Source: DATKUC01 sp964553615
GTDB taxonomy: Bacteria; Spirochaetota; Spirochaetia; DSM-27196; DATKUC01
Assembly (NCBI GenBank): GCA_964553615.1
Contig: CAZKMA010000010.1
Coordinates: forward strand, 28,028-92,027
Direction: 5' to 3'
DNA: 64,000 nt
The notes under the pieces were generated by a model that did no database searches, was not told the DNA's origin, and worked only from the letters and a program-made list of their open reading frames with translations. Both the position numbers and the translations under genes were made by a program. This document shows, in pieces, positions 8,752-17,748 of the stretch. Positions within the stretch are counted from its first letter, which is position 1. The number at the start of each line of letters is the position of its first letter.

Positions 8752-10731
8752 CTAGTATTTCAGGAGTTCCAGGATTTTTTCCCGGATTGTGGCTATGCTG
8801 GGGCGATAGTGACCTTCAAGCTCGGGCGAGAAGGGCACCGGAGTATCGGGCGGTGTCAAGAGCGTCGGCGGAGCGTCGAGGTCAAAGAAGTTCCGTTCGG
8901 CAACGCCGGAAATAATGGTGGCGCCGAGGCTGCCGGTTCTCCACGCCTCGTGAACCACGAGGAGTCTGTGGGTCTTCTTGACCGACGTCTCCAGCGTCTC
9001 CCAGTCAAAGGGCTTCAGGACGCGAGGGTCTATAATTTCAATTGAAACTCCCTGCTCGGATTCAACCTGTTTCGCCGCCACAAGGCAGTCGTGCATGAGC
9101 GCTCCGTAGGAGAGAATGGTGAGATTCTTTCCGCTCTTGCGAACCTTTGCCTTCTCCAGTTTCTCGATCCGTCCGTCGAAATGAACGTCCCCCTTGAATC
9201 TCCGGTAGAGATACTTGCTTTCGAAGAACATGACGGGGTTGTCGTCGTAGATCGATGCGAGGAGCAGATGGAAGAAATCTTCGAGAAAAGTCGGGTAGAC
9301 GATCTTGAGCCCGGGGAAAGTGCCGAACATGCCTTCCAGATCCTCGGAATGAAACGGCCCGTAGCTCAAGCCCCCGCCGGTCGGCATCCGAATAGTAAGC
9401 GGCAGGCACTGTTCGGTCCGGAAGTAGAAGGTCCCGGCATTCACGCCGATCTGTGTGGTCGCGTCGGTCGAGAAATCGGAGAATTGCATCTCTATTACCG
9501 GTCGCATGCCCATCTCGGCTGCGCCGATTGCAAAACCGGTGAATCCCGACTCTGCAAGAGGCATGTCCAGTACCCGGCTCCTTCCATGCTTCTCGAACAG
9601 ACCCTTCGTCGCCTTGAATGGTCCGCCGTAGTCCCCGATGTCTTCTCCGAGAAGAAACACGTTCGGATCATGCTGGATAGCGAGGTCGAGTGCTGCGTTT
9701 ATTGCCTGTACGGGGGTTACATCCTTCAGGTCGATGCCGGGAAGTGATTTCTGCGCTTCCGGGCGCGATATTGCGTACGGCGACCAGTTTGTCGTTTCCG
9801 GCTGCGCCTTCGGAAGCTTGATTGCCCGGTTTGCTTCCTCGGACACATGGTCGACCCATTCTGTCTCGAGTGAGCCGAGCTCGCTTTCGGTTATTGACTT
9901 GGTGGTCAGGAGATAGTGTCGCATGACCTGAATGGGGTCTTCGACTCGCCATCGGTCAAGATCTTCCTGTGGCACATAGTCCGCGGTGTCGTACGCTGCA
10001 TGGCCGACAAGCCGGTAGGTTACCGTTTCCAGCAGGTAGGGCTTCGGATCGTCCCGTATCTCATCCACAATTTCTTTGACTGTTTCGTACACTTCAACGG
10101 CGTTCGTTGCCTTGATCTTGTTGCCTTTAATGCCGTATCCGGCAGCACGGCTGGACAGGTCGTCACACGCAAACTGGTGTGCGGTGGGAGTTGAGTAGGC
10201 CCAGTGATTGTTCTCTATCATGAATATGATCGGGATCTTCAGGACCGAGGCAATGTTCATCGCTTCGTGGAAGTCGCCGGTGCTCGTGCCGCCATCCCCA
10301 ATAATTGCAACCCCGACCGCGGGAATGCCCTTCTGCCGTCGTGCATATACCGCGCCGGTAACGTTCGGGAGCATGACGCCGAGGTGGCTCACCATCGGCA
10401 GCAGGCCCCTGGACGGTACCCCGTGATGGACATTCCCGTCCTTGCCTCCGGTAGAGCTTTTCTCGTTGGCGAGGTAGTGGCTGAACATGTGGAACACGGG
10501 AATGCCCCACACCATATATCCGGCAAAGTCTCGCTGCATGAAGTTACAGACATCCGTTTCCGGGTCGAGAGCCGTTGTTACGCCGACTATGGCGCCCTCG
10601 TTCCCTTCTCCCGAAGTGACGGTGCCGCGCACGAGGCTCTCCCGATACAACTCCATGAGCCTGTCCTCACTCTTGCGCGCCAGAAACATGTTTTTATACA
10701 TCTTGAGCGGGAGCTCTTTTCCGATATTCAT
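8752..10731 (-). CDS. 2-oxoacid dehydrogenase E1, fused alpha and beta subunits
   Basis: Thiamine-diphosphate enzyme that decarboxylates a 2-oxoacid and acylates a lipoyl domain. The alpha part (about 1-330) has the ThDP motif starting GDGGTSTGDFHEA (145) and ending with Asn174-Asn175 (IENNHWA). The beta part (about 342-659) starts with DVTPVQAINAALD and contains LGEDIGDYGG and the C-terminal VVHEAWRTGSLGA transketolase fold. The fused 659-residue layout is known in branched-chain and acetoin-type dehydrogenases. No E3 gene and no ordinary E2 lie nearby; the partner is the lipoyl-synthase fusion just downstream. The ATG at 10731 has AGGAGAAG upstream. The substrate (pyruvate or branched 2-oxoacid) cannot be read from sequence. 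Confidence 0.92.
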   Translation of the reverse strand: MNIGKELPLKMYKNMFLARKSEDRLMELYRESLVRGTVTSGEGNEGAIVGVTTALDPETDVCNFMQRDFAGYMVWGIPVFHMFSHYLANEKSSTGGKDGNVHHGVPSRGLLPMVSHLGVMLPNVTGAVYARRQKGIPAVGVAIIGDGGTSTGDFHEAMNIASVLKIPIIFMIENNHWAYSTPTAHQFACDDLSSRAAGYGIKGNKIKATNAVEVYETVKEIVDEIRDDPKPYLLETVTYRLVGHAAYDTADYVPQEDLDRWRVEDPIQVMRHYLLTTKSITESELGSLETEWVDHVSEEANRAIKLPKAQPETTNWSPYAISRPEAQKSLPGIDLKDVTPVQAINAALDLAIQHDPNVFLLGEDIGDYGGPFKATKGLFEKHGRSRVLDMPLAESGFTGFAIGAAEMGMRPVIEMQFSDFSTDATTQIGVNAGTFYFRTEQCLPLTIRMPTGGGLSYGPFHSEDLEGMFGTFPGLKIVYPTFLEDFFHLLLASIYDDNPVMFFESKYLYRRFKGDVHFDGRIEKLEKAKVRKSGKNLTILSYGALMHDCLVAAKQVESEQGVSIEIIDPRVLKPFDWETLETSVKKTHRLLVVHEAWRTGSLGATIISGVAERNFFDLDAPPTLLTPPDTPVPFSPELEGHYRPSIATIREKILELLKY

Positions 10732-10946
10732 TACTTCTCCTCATCAAATGCTTTTTTTGCCGTCTGAATCCGATTTTCTTCGCGTAAGGATACCACAAAA
10801 TTTCTTGAGAGTGTATTCCTCGGTCCGCGCCCGACGGACCGACGCTACCCCGGGGGGCTACAGGAGTTACGACGGGAAAATTGCCCACAAGGTTGCATGG
10901 CCGGGGTATATTTCTTTGTGAGTTTCATGCTGTAAGGAGGGGACCC

Positions 10947-11576
10947 GTGGGGTATCGAATTCGCGTACAATCGAGTGCTTCGGAGGATCGGCTCGCCAAA
11001 CTCATCGAGGAGCGGCTGAAACCCGGCGCAGATAAGGAAGCGGTGGATGCACGAATCTGGGATCTTTTCGGCGAAGAGTGGGCAATCATGTTTACCGACC
11101 TGTCGGGCTTTTCGCGCAACGTTGCGGAGTTCGGAATTATCCATTTTCTCCAGATAATTCACGAGTCCGAACGGTTGCTCATTCCGTGTATAGAAGATCA
11201 CGACGGCATCCTCCTGAAGACCGAAGGGGACAGCATGCTGGTAATCTTTCGTCGCACACGCAAGGCGCTGGAATGCGCGGTCGCCATGCAGCGTCGGTTG
11301 AAGGAGTACAACGTGGGCAAGTCCGATGCGGAGAAGGTGCTGCTCTGCCTCGGTGTCGGGTTCGGGCCGGTCCTCCGGATTGGCGACGAAGATGTCTTCG
11401 GCGCCGAGGTAAACGCGGCGAGCAAGCTCGGCGAGGATACCGCAGGCGCGTGGGAGATTCTGGTAACCCAGTCGGTCAGGGACAGGATTGGCACGGCGCC
11501 GGAGTTTGCCTTTGAGCTTCTTCCGGATGCTCCTCCGGGCGCGTCCGCAGCCTACCGTCTGGAGTACGAGCTGTAA
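10947..11576 (+). CDS. Class III adenylate/guanylate cyclase domain protein
   Basis: A 209-residue cytosolic protein made almost only of a class III cyclase domain. Metal-binding aspartates occur in MFTDLSGFS and EGDSMLVIF; the base-recognition Lys (LLKTEGD) and Asp (EDVFG) point to ATP. In the VNAASKLGE segment the transition-state Asn is kept but the usual Arg four residues on is Lys, so activity may be reduced or altered. The GTG start at 10947 follows AAGGAGGGG; upstream in-frame codons lack a ribosome site. Divergent from the E1 gene; the 215-bp gap presumably holds both promoters. Confidence 0.85.
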   Translation: MGYRIRVQSSASEDRLAKLIEERLKPGADKEAVDARIWDLFGEEWAIMFTDLSGFSRNVAEFGIIHFLQIIHESERLLIPCIEDHDGILLKTEGDSMLVIFRRTRKALECAVAMQRRLKEYNVGKSDAEKVLLCLGVGFGPVLRIGDEDVFGAEVNAASKLGEDTAGAWEILVTQSVRDRIGTAPEFAFELLPDAPPGASAAYRLEYEL

Positions 11577-11599
11577 CGCGCCCGCACTCTTTCCGGTCT

Positions 11600-12358
11600 T
11601 CAGATCCGGTTCGATTCTTCCTTGTTCACAAACAGCCAGCCGCACGCACGTCGCTCGGCCACGTCCAGAATTCCGAAAATCAGCAGCCCCATGAGGCCGA
11701 GCGCCAGGATTCCTGCGAACATATCCGGATAATTCACCATTGCCCACGCGTTCATGATGAAGTATCCGATGCCCCACTGTGTTGCGAAGTTTTCCGCAAA
11801 GAACAGAACTGAGATTCCGATGCCGATTGTTACCCGCAGTGCCGAGAATATTCGCGGGATTACCGCGGGAACCACCAGATGACGATAAGTCTGCAAACGA
11901 CCGAGACCCAGGGACTGTACCGAGTAGAACAACCGCTGTGGAATCTCCTTCACCCCGTCTCGAGTGGCAAGGAGGATCTGGAACACAATGATGGTAAAGA
12001 TGAGGATGATTTTTGCGCTGTTTCCAAGGCCAAACAGGATCATGAACACCGGCAGAAATGCTATTTTGGGCAACGGATAGAGGATGTAGGCCACCGGAGC
12101 CAGGATTTTGTCGAGCCGACTGTGCATCCCCATGAGCAGGCCGAGCGGTATACCCGCCAGTAAAGAGAGCGCAAGCGCAACGATGATTCGCATGAGACTC
12201 GCCGCAAGATGAATGAGGAGTCCCTTCGGCAGCAAGAGCACGAATGTGCGTACCGTCTCGATCGGACCGGGGAACACACGGGCACCAAGAGCCGCGGTGA
12301 GCAGAAACCATCCTGCCACGACGATCAACGCTCCATACACCATTTTCGTGTGTCTCAT
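11600..12358 (-). CDS. TauC/SsuC-type ABC transporter permease
   Basis: A 252-residue inner-membrane permease with about six helices and the BPD_transp_1 EAA-like loop (ILLATRDGVKEIPQRLFYSVQSLGLGRLQTYRHLVVPAVIPRIF region, with conserved A/G-x-LG spacing). It resembles transporters for aliphatic sulfonates, taurine or pyrimidine precursors. Its ATG overlaps the stop of the ATPase gene by 4 bp, so translation is coupled. The substrate is unknown. Confidence 0.9.
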   Translation of the reverse strand: MRHTKMVYGALIVVAGWFLLTAALGARVFPGPIETVRTFVLLLPKGLLIHLAASLMRIIVALALSLLAGIPLGLLMGMHSRLDKILAPVAYILYPLPKIAFLPVFMILFGLGNSAKIILIFTIIVFQILLATRDGVKEIPQRLFYSVQSLGLGRLQTYRHLVVPAVIPRIFSALRVTIGIGISVLFFAENFATQWGIGYFIMNAWAMVNYPDMFAGILALGLMGLLIFGILDVAERRACGWLFVNKEESNRI

Positions 12359-13122
12359 GCCGAAGTGCCCCCATCATACAGCACTCTTCGTGCGTCACTG
12401 CACACCGCGTGAAAGCGATGCGTGAGTCGAGCGTCCGGAAGGCCAAAGGTGTCGTTGTCGATGACCGCTTTCACCATGCCGTTGTCCATGATGGCAATGC
12501 GCTGTCCCAGCATTGCGGCCTCTTCAATGCTGTGGGTAACTATGATCATGGTCATGGGTCTATTTCGATGGATCGAGAGAATCATGTCCTGAATCCGTTC
12601 TTTGGTTATTGCGTCCAGCGATGAGGACGCCTCGTCCAGGAGCAGGACGTCGGGCTCGAGGACGAGCGTGCGCGCAATTGCCACCCGCTGTTTCTGCCCT
12701 CCACTCAGCTGGTCGGGATATTTGTCGGCGTGGGCGGCAACGCCAAGCTCCGACAGTACTGCTTCCACCCGGAGCGCAATCTGAAGAGGTTCCGTATTTC
12801 GGGCAAGAAGACCCAGGGCAACATTATCCCGTACGCTCTTCCACGGGAGCAGGCCCGAGTCCTGCAGTACCAGGCCGGTCTGGAGGCGCACTCCGGTTAC
12901 CGTCTCTCCTCCAATAAGGATGCGGCCCGCAGAAGGGGTGTAGATGCCAGCAATGAGGTAGAGCAGGGTGGTTTTCCCGCAGCCTGAGGGGCCAATAACC
13001 GCGCAGGTGGTGTAGGGAGCCACGGCAAGCTCTACACCCCGAAGCGCAGTTTCTTCTCCGTACGCGTAGGTAAGACCGTGGATAGAAACGGCTCCAGGGC
13101 GATACGCGTGGTCAGTCTTCAC
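12355..13122 (-). CDS. TauB/SsuB-type ABC transporter ATPase
   Basis: A 255-residue nucleotide-binding subunit with Walker A GPSGCGKTT, signature LSGGQKQRVAIA, Walker B VLLLDEA and the switch histidine (IIVTHSIEEA). Walker B is followed by SSSLDAITKE, as in the nitrate/sulfonate/taurine group. It is the second gene of a four-gene overlapping unit. Confidence 0.93.
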   Translation of the reverse strand: MKTDHAYRPGAVSIHGLTYAYGEETALRGVELAVAPYTTCAVIGPSGCGKTTLLYLIAGIYTPSAGRILIGGETVTGVRLQTGLVLQDSGLLPWKSVRDNVALGLLARNTEPLQIALRVEAVLSELGVAAHADKYPDQLSGGQKQRVAIARTLVLEPDVLLLDEASSSLDAITKERIQDMILSIHRNRPMTMIIVTHSIEEAAMLGQRIAIMDNGMVKAVIDNDTFGLPDARLTHRFHAVCSDARRVLYDGGTSA

Positions 13123-13126
13123 GAGC

Positions 13127-14047
13127 CTATGGCAGAAAGGAGAAGTCGGAGATGCTCTTGAACGTATACTCTTTCCGAAGAGTACCTTTCGACTTCATCC
13201 AATTCTCGACACTTTTGAAGGTGGACGCGGGAATTGCGGCGGCGGGGGAAAAGTGCATGATGCCGCGAAGATGTGAAGTCACACTCTTCGGGAATCCATA
13301 GTGTTCCAGCTCAGCCGCATAGTCTGTGACATTCTTCCCGTTCATGGCGCGGACCGCCCGATCGAAGGCACGGTAGAACGCGGCAATCGCCGGACCTCGC
13401 TCCTGTATGGCCTTCTCGGTGAAAACCGTAGCGCCTGCCTTGATCCCGTACGCTTCGGAGTCTGCAAGGACGTGCGCGCCCTGGGCGGCAAGAAGTGAGG
13501 CCTGAGGCTCGGTAAAGAGAACGGCACTTATCCGGTTGGCAAGCAGCGCTTCGAATCGCGCCGAGATGGATGGAATGACGATGACCTTGTAGCTGATGTT
13601 GTTTCTCTGCGCCATGACATCCATGATGTACTCGAGGACGTAGTTCGGAACCAGAGAGACGTCCTTCCCATCGAGCTTCCTGAATGTGTCTATCCCGGAC
13701 TTTGGAGCGGTCAGGAGTTTGAAGTCTTCGTTGATGTCGGACGTCATCCTGACCGGGAAGCCTGCCTGGTCCAGGGTAATTGCGGTCATGATATCGGCGA
13801 TGAAACCGTCTATCCGGTGTGCCTGCGCTGCGACGTTTCGGTCGTTCGGCGAGTTGAACGGTATCAGTCGCACATCTACGCCCTCGTCCTTGAAGTATCC
13901 GTTCTCCTTCGCGATGATCAACGGGATTGCCGACTCCGCGGGAAGAATCCCGAAGCGTATTGGCTGTTGCTCCTGCTGTGCATTCGCCCACAGCATACCC
14001 GTACCTGTAACAATGAACAGGGTCAAGATCCCGATAATTCTCCTCAA
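13127..14047 (-). CDS. NMT1/SsuA-like periplasmic substrate-binding protein
   Basis: A 306-residue exported binding protein: a signal peptide (about 1-23, IIGILTLFIVTGTGMLWANA) then a type II fold beginning IRFGILPAESAIPLIIAKENGYF, typical of NMT1/THI5 and sulfonate-binding proteins. No lipobox is evident. It overlaps the deacetylase-family gene upstream by 4 bp and lies 4 bp before the ATPase. The ligand cannot be decided; candidates are sulfonates, thiamine pyrimidine precursors or a compound handled by the adjacent deacetylase-family enzyme. Confidence 0.88.
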   Translation of the reverse strand: MRRIIGILTLFIVTGTGMLWANAQQEQQPIRFGILPAESAIPLIIAKENGYFKDEGVDVRLIPFNSPNDRNVAAQAHRIDGFIADIMTAITLDQAGFPVRMTSDINEDFKLLTAPKSGIDTFRKLDGKDVSLVPNYVLEYIMDVMAQRNNISYKVIVIPSISARFEALLANRISAVLFTEPQASLLAAQGAHVLADSEAYGIKAGATVFTEKAIQERGPAIAAFYRAFDRAVRAMNGKNVTDYAAELEHYGFPKSVTSHLRGIMHFSPAAAIPASTFKSVENWMKSKGTLRKEYTFKSISDFSFLP

Positions 14048-14826
14048 GATAGTCCTCCGTGCATCGATTTCATGAGATTTCGAAACTCAACGAGACTCAT
14101 TTCACGTGCCACTACATTGCGGTGCAGTTGAAATGGATCGGTAGTTGCATGATTCGCTCCGGGAGCGGTCGTGAATCCAAGCCGATACCCCTGCTCGCGC
14201 AGCCATTCAATGGTGTCGGTCGTGAACACGCCAAACGGATATGCGTAGGCCGCCGCCGAATCAGTGAGCTCCTCGCATCGTAGAAGATCCGCCAGGAACT
14301 CGCTTCTGCCGACTTCGCTCAGTCGGGTCGTTGACGGCGTTCTGCGTGTATGGAGAGCGGAGGAGTGGTTTGCGTACTCGAACACATCCCTCATCTCCCC
14401 GAGAGTGCTTTCGGACATGCACACACTCTCTTCGGCCGAGTAGGGGTGATCGGTTTCGAAAAGCCAATCCCGTACCACAAAACCGACCGCATGAAACCCG
14501 TACCGCTTCAGGATCGGGTAGGCGTAGCGACGCACCGAAACGTACATGTCGTCGAATGTCAGAAGCACCGAGCGCGGTCCCACATCGCGGCCTTCGGCAT
14601 AATATGCGTCAATGTCCGACAGGCGGAGAGTCGTGTACCCGTTATCCCGCAGATAGCTCATCTGCCGTTCGAACTGTGCGACATAGGCAAAAAGCACCGG
14701 CGGAAGTACATCCGTATAGTCCTGCCGGACCTGGATGGGAGAGCCATGCGTTGAAACGAAGTCCTTCTGGCGGACGAGTTCGTGGTAAAGCAGAACTGAA
14801 AAGGGATTCACAACTCTAATTATCAT
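14044..14826 (-). CDS. Polysaccharide-deacetylase (NodB) family enzyme
   Basis: A 260-residue protein with the NodB metal triad: VLLTFDDMY supplies the catalytic and metal-binding Asp pair and NHSSALH fits the HSxxxH motif. I chose the ATG at 14826 (MIIRVVNPFSV); upstream codons to 14907 have no family similarity. There is no signal peptide, unusual for a peptidoglycan or chitin deacetylase. Its tight coupling to an ABC importer (4-bp overlap with the binding-protein gene) suggests an intracellular C-N hydrolase acting on the imported compound; some members of this family act on small amides rather than sugars. Family sure, substrate not. Confidence 0.8.
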   Translation of the reverse strand: MIIRVVNPFSVLLYHELVRQKDFVSTHGSPIQVRQDYTDVLPPVLFAYVAQFERQMSYLRDNGYTTLRLSDIDAYYAEGRDVGPRSVLLTFDDMYVSVRRYAYPILKRYGFHAVGFVVRDWLFETDHPYSAEESVCMSESTLGEMRDVFEYANHSSALHTRRTPSTTRLSEVGRSEFLADLLRCEELTDSAAAYAYPFGVFTTDTIEWLREQGYRLGFTTAPGANHATTDPFQLHRNVVAREMSLVEFRNLMKSMHGGLS

Positions 14827-14910
14827 AGAGATTGGCGGTTCTGGTGTCAATTGATGCGGAGCAGAATGATGTACGTGTGTTGCATTCGGTTCGAACCGGA
14901 AGTACAATGA

Positions 14911-15393
14911 ATGCAGGTGGACAAACAGTTGAAGAAGGGCAGGCGCGTTGTCGGTTACGGAGCAATCGTTCTCGGTACGGCGTCTACCATTGTTTTCATG
15001 AGCCCTATCTTTCCAATCGGCATCGAGGCCTTTCTCATAGGGGGCGTCTTTTTCGGCATTGCATACTGGGCACTCGCGAATCCCGGAATTGCGGGGATAG
15101 CCCGAAGACTGTTCCCCCGACTTGTCGAGCCCCCCGTTCCCATTGACCCACTGCTACCCGTCCAGATCCTCCGTTTTGCCCGGGAACGGCACGGAGAATT
15201 GACGGTCTCCCAGGTCGCAATCGAGCTTAACATCCCCATACCGGAGGCGGAAGCAGGACTGAACGCGTGCGTCCTGTCCGGGAACGCGACTGAAGATTAC
15301 GACGTTCGCCGCGGGTTCGCCCTGTATCGGTTTCCTGAGTTCACTTCACCGGATACCGAACCGAAGAGGCTGGAAGAAGGAGGAGGAAGATGA
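14911..15393 (+). CDS. Hypothetical membrane protein with winged-helix-like tail
   Basis: 160 residues, not recognised as a named family. Two hydrophobic helices (about 15-33 and 38-56) are followed by a soluble part (about 85-140) whose pattern ILRFARERHGELTVSQVAIELNIP resembles a small winged helix of the kind that reads proteolytic or DNA signals in membrane proteins. It overlaps the next gene by 4 bp (ATGA), so both are probably translated together. Confidence 0.7.
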   Translation: MQVDKQLKKGRRVVGYGAIVLGTASTIVFMSPIFPIGIEAFLIGGVFFGIAYWALANPGIAGIARRLFPRLVEPPVPIDPLLPVQILRFARERHGELTVSQVAIELNIPIPEAEAGLNACVLSGNATEDYDVRRGFALYRFPEFTSPDTEPKRLEEGGGR

Positions 15394-15854
15394 GAGACCG
15401 GAAAGACATATTTTCCCCGGCATCAGTTGTCGTGCTGCTGCTCTCGGGGTTTCTCGCGGTTTCCGTGCCGGCATTTGCGGAAGAGTCCTATACCAAAGAG
15501 ATTTCTCTCATGATGCAGACCGTCAGCGCGTTCGACTACTGTTCAGGGTTGATCGAGAATGCCGAGTCGGTGGATGCAATGTCGGCGGCCCTCAAATCCA
15601 CAGCCGACTCACTCGAGAAGGTCATCCCGGATATGCTGGCCCTGACAGATGCGCATCCGGAGTGGGCGGACAATCCACCTGCGGAAGTCCGGAAAAGCAT
15701 GGACCTGTTCATGGCTGCCAGTCAACGGTTCTTCGGCCATGCGCTCAAACGGGCGTACAAATATGCGAACGACTATCCGGACAACGAGGCCATGCAACGG
15801 GCGTTCGGACGGGTGAACAAGCTGCTCTATTTCGCACGGTCTTCTAAGTCTTAA
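15390..15854 (+). CDS. Small exported protein, function unknown
   Basis: 154 residues with a clear signal peptide (about 1-30, VVVLLLSGFLAVSVPAFA before EES). The mature part is helical and acidic, with a single cysteine (FDYCSG) and no domain I recognise. It is coupled by a 4-bp overlap to the preceding membrane protein and its 3' end overlaps the convergent chemotaxis receptor by 11 bp. Confidence 0.7.
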   Translation: MRDRKDIFSPASVVVLLLSGFLAVSVPAFAEESYTKEISLMMQTVSAFDYCSGLIENAESVDAMSAALKSTADSLEKVIPDMLALTDAHPEWADNPPAEVRKSMDLFMAASQRFFGHALKRAYKYANDYPDNEAMQRAFGRVNKLLYFARSSKS

Positions 15855-17679
15855 AACCCGTTAGCGAGCGGTTCAACGATTCCCCAAGTTCGCCGAGATG
15901 TTCGGCAATGTCGTTCACATTGGTGACCGTTGTGGCTATCTCGCTCATGCCAGCTGAAATTTCACTCATCCCGCTTCGGACCTGGGCGGACACTTCGCGA
16001 ACCGTCGTCATGGTGTCCCGAATCTCTGCTGAATTGTTGTTAATGGTGACCGAGCCGTCCTTCACGTGAGTGGATACCGTCTGAAGCACGGCCATGGCCT
16101 GCCGGATCTGGTCGCCGCCGGCACGCAACTCGTTCATACTCGAGAAGATCTCGGACAGTGATTTGGCAAGCTCCCGTGCCTCCCGGTCAATTTCCTGAAA
16201 GGCGGTATTCATGGTTTGTCCCGATGAGCCGGCTTCGTCAATTCTGGCAACAATGTCTTTCAGGATTCGTCCGATCTGCTGCGAGTTTTCCGATGCTGCC
16301 TCGGCAAGTTTGCGTATCTCTTCGGCGACCACAGAGAAACCGCGTCCCGCGCTTCCTGCGTGAGCGGCCTCTATTGCCGCATTCATTGCAAGCAGATTGG
16401 TCTGCGCCGCGATGCTCTCAATGATTCCGGTGATATCCTTGATGTTGTCCACGCTCTCGTTTATCTGATTGACCATATCGAACGTGGCCGCCATCTTGTC
16501 GCCGCCGCGGGCCACGGTTCCGACGAGCTCTTCGGTCGCGCCCCGCCTCCGGTCGGCAATTATGCTGAGGCTGTCGATGGACGCGATCATCTGCGTCACC
16601 GCTGCGCTGGATTCCTCGACCATGGCCATCTGTTCCTGGATCTCGTCGTTCAGGGCCTGGATGCTCCGGGAGATGTTTTGCACTGAATCGGTCGAACGGG
16701 AGACGTTCTCGTCCATGGAGGATATCTGATTGTTGATCGAGGAGAGGTTTGCATTGATCTGATTCGTCGACGCGGACGCCTGTTCGGCAGCGACCACGAG
16801 GCTCTCTTTCATCTGCACATTTTCGTTCGACACCTGCTGAGCGTTGTTGATCGATTCACGCAGGGACTGTGTGACGGAGGAGAGATTACTGGAGAGCGTG
16901 CCGATTTCATCCCTCGTCTGAACGGAGAACTCCACCGTCAGATCTCCGGAACCCATAACTGAGATGTTTCGCTCTATTGTCAGAATTGACCGGGAAATCC
17001 GGCTAGTAAGAATCAGTGTTACAACAAGGGTAATTGCCAGCATGCCGAAAGCTATGATGAGCGCAACAAGATTGGCCCGCCGTTGGACCTGCAATACTGC
17101 GCCTGCAATGGTTGAGTTCTGCTCCTGAATGGTTGTCACCGATTTTTCCATAATGCCGGTGAGCTTAGCCAGGCCGGTAAGCAGCTCCTGCACGTCGCCG
17201 ACCACTGCGCCGCTCATCGGATCATTTGCTGAGGTTCGCGTTGCCAGCGCGAACACCGAAAACGAAATCTCCCCCATATTCATCTCTTTTGCATCGTTCT
17301 CAATGTTCATGGTCGTGAAGATAAAGTTCGACACGGCCTGATCATGAACTGCCTTGAGATCCCGGATCGTCTGAAGAGATTTCTTGATTGAAGGAATGAG
17401 CCGCGGGAGGAGCGTGATGGTGTCCGTCTTCTTGAACTCTTCCGTAGTGGCGCGGGTTGCAGCCTGAAAGGCATCCAGCTGCTTGTGGAAAGGAGCCGAT
17501 GCAAGGCGGTTCAGCTGGACAGTTTCATCCAGGAAAGAGATCCGCAGGCCACTGAGAATCTGCTGCTCGGCCGAAATGCGCGCAAGCGGTGACCTGATCA
17601 GGAAATAGATGGAAGTGGACACCCCGAAGGACGCAATTACGAAGAAAACCACAAAAAGAAGCTTGTTACGTATAGACAC
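15844..17679 (-). CDS. Methyl-accepting chemotaxis protein
   Basis: A 611-residue transmembrane receptor feeding the CheA/CheW pathway. Helix 1 is at about 7-27, a mostly helical periplasmic four-helix-bundle-like sensor follows, helix 2 is at about 203-227, then a HAMP domain and a long coiled-coil signalling domain. The hairpin tip GRGFSVVAEEIRKLAE is present and the methylation-type helices flank it. The ligand is unknown. No che genes are in the window, so this is an orphan receptor. Confidence 0.95.
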   Translation of the reverse strand: MSIRNKLLFVVFFVIASFGVSTSIYFLIRSPLARISAEQQILSGLRISFLDETVQLNRLASAPFHKQLDAFQAATRATTEEFKKTDTITLLPRLIPSIKKSLQTIRDLKAVHDQAVSNFIFTTMNIENDAKEMNMGEISFSVFALATRTSANDPMSGAVVGDVQELLTGLAKLTGIMEKSVTTIQEQNSTIAGAVLQVQRRANLVALIIAFGMLAITLVVTLILTSRISRSILTIERNISVMGSGDLTVEFSVQTRDEIGTLSSNLSSVTQSLRESINNAQQVSNENVQMKESLVVAAEQASASTNQINANLSSINNQISSMDENVSRSTDSVQNISRSIQALNDEIQEQMAMVEESSAAVTQMIASIDSLSIIADRRRGATEELVGTVARGGDKMAATFDMVNQINESVDNIKDITGIIESIAAQTNLLAMNAAIEAAHAGSAGRGFSVVAEEIRKLAEAASENSQQIGRILKDIVARIDEAGSSGQTMNTAFQEIDREARELAKSLSEIFSSMNELRAGGDQIRQAMAVLQTVSTHVKDGSVTINNNSAEIRDTMTTVREVSAQVRSGMSEISAGMSEIATTVTNVNDIAEHLGELGESLNRSLTGFKT

Positions 17680-17748
17680 AATGCTACCTGCTCAGCTGAT
17701 ATGGATTGTATACTACCACGGAAGACCGGAACTCGAAAGGCCGGAGCC

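Noticed and set aside
10845..12446. 533-codon open frame on the minus strand
   Set aside because: Overlaps the cyclase gene and the permease gene, both with clear motifs; it is an alternative frame effect.
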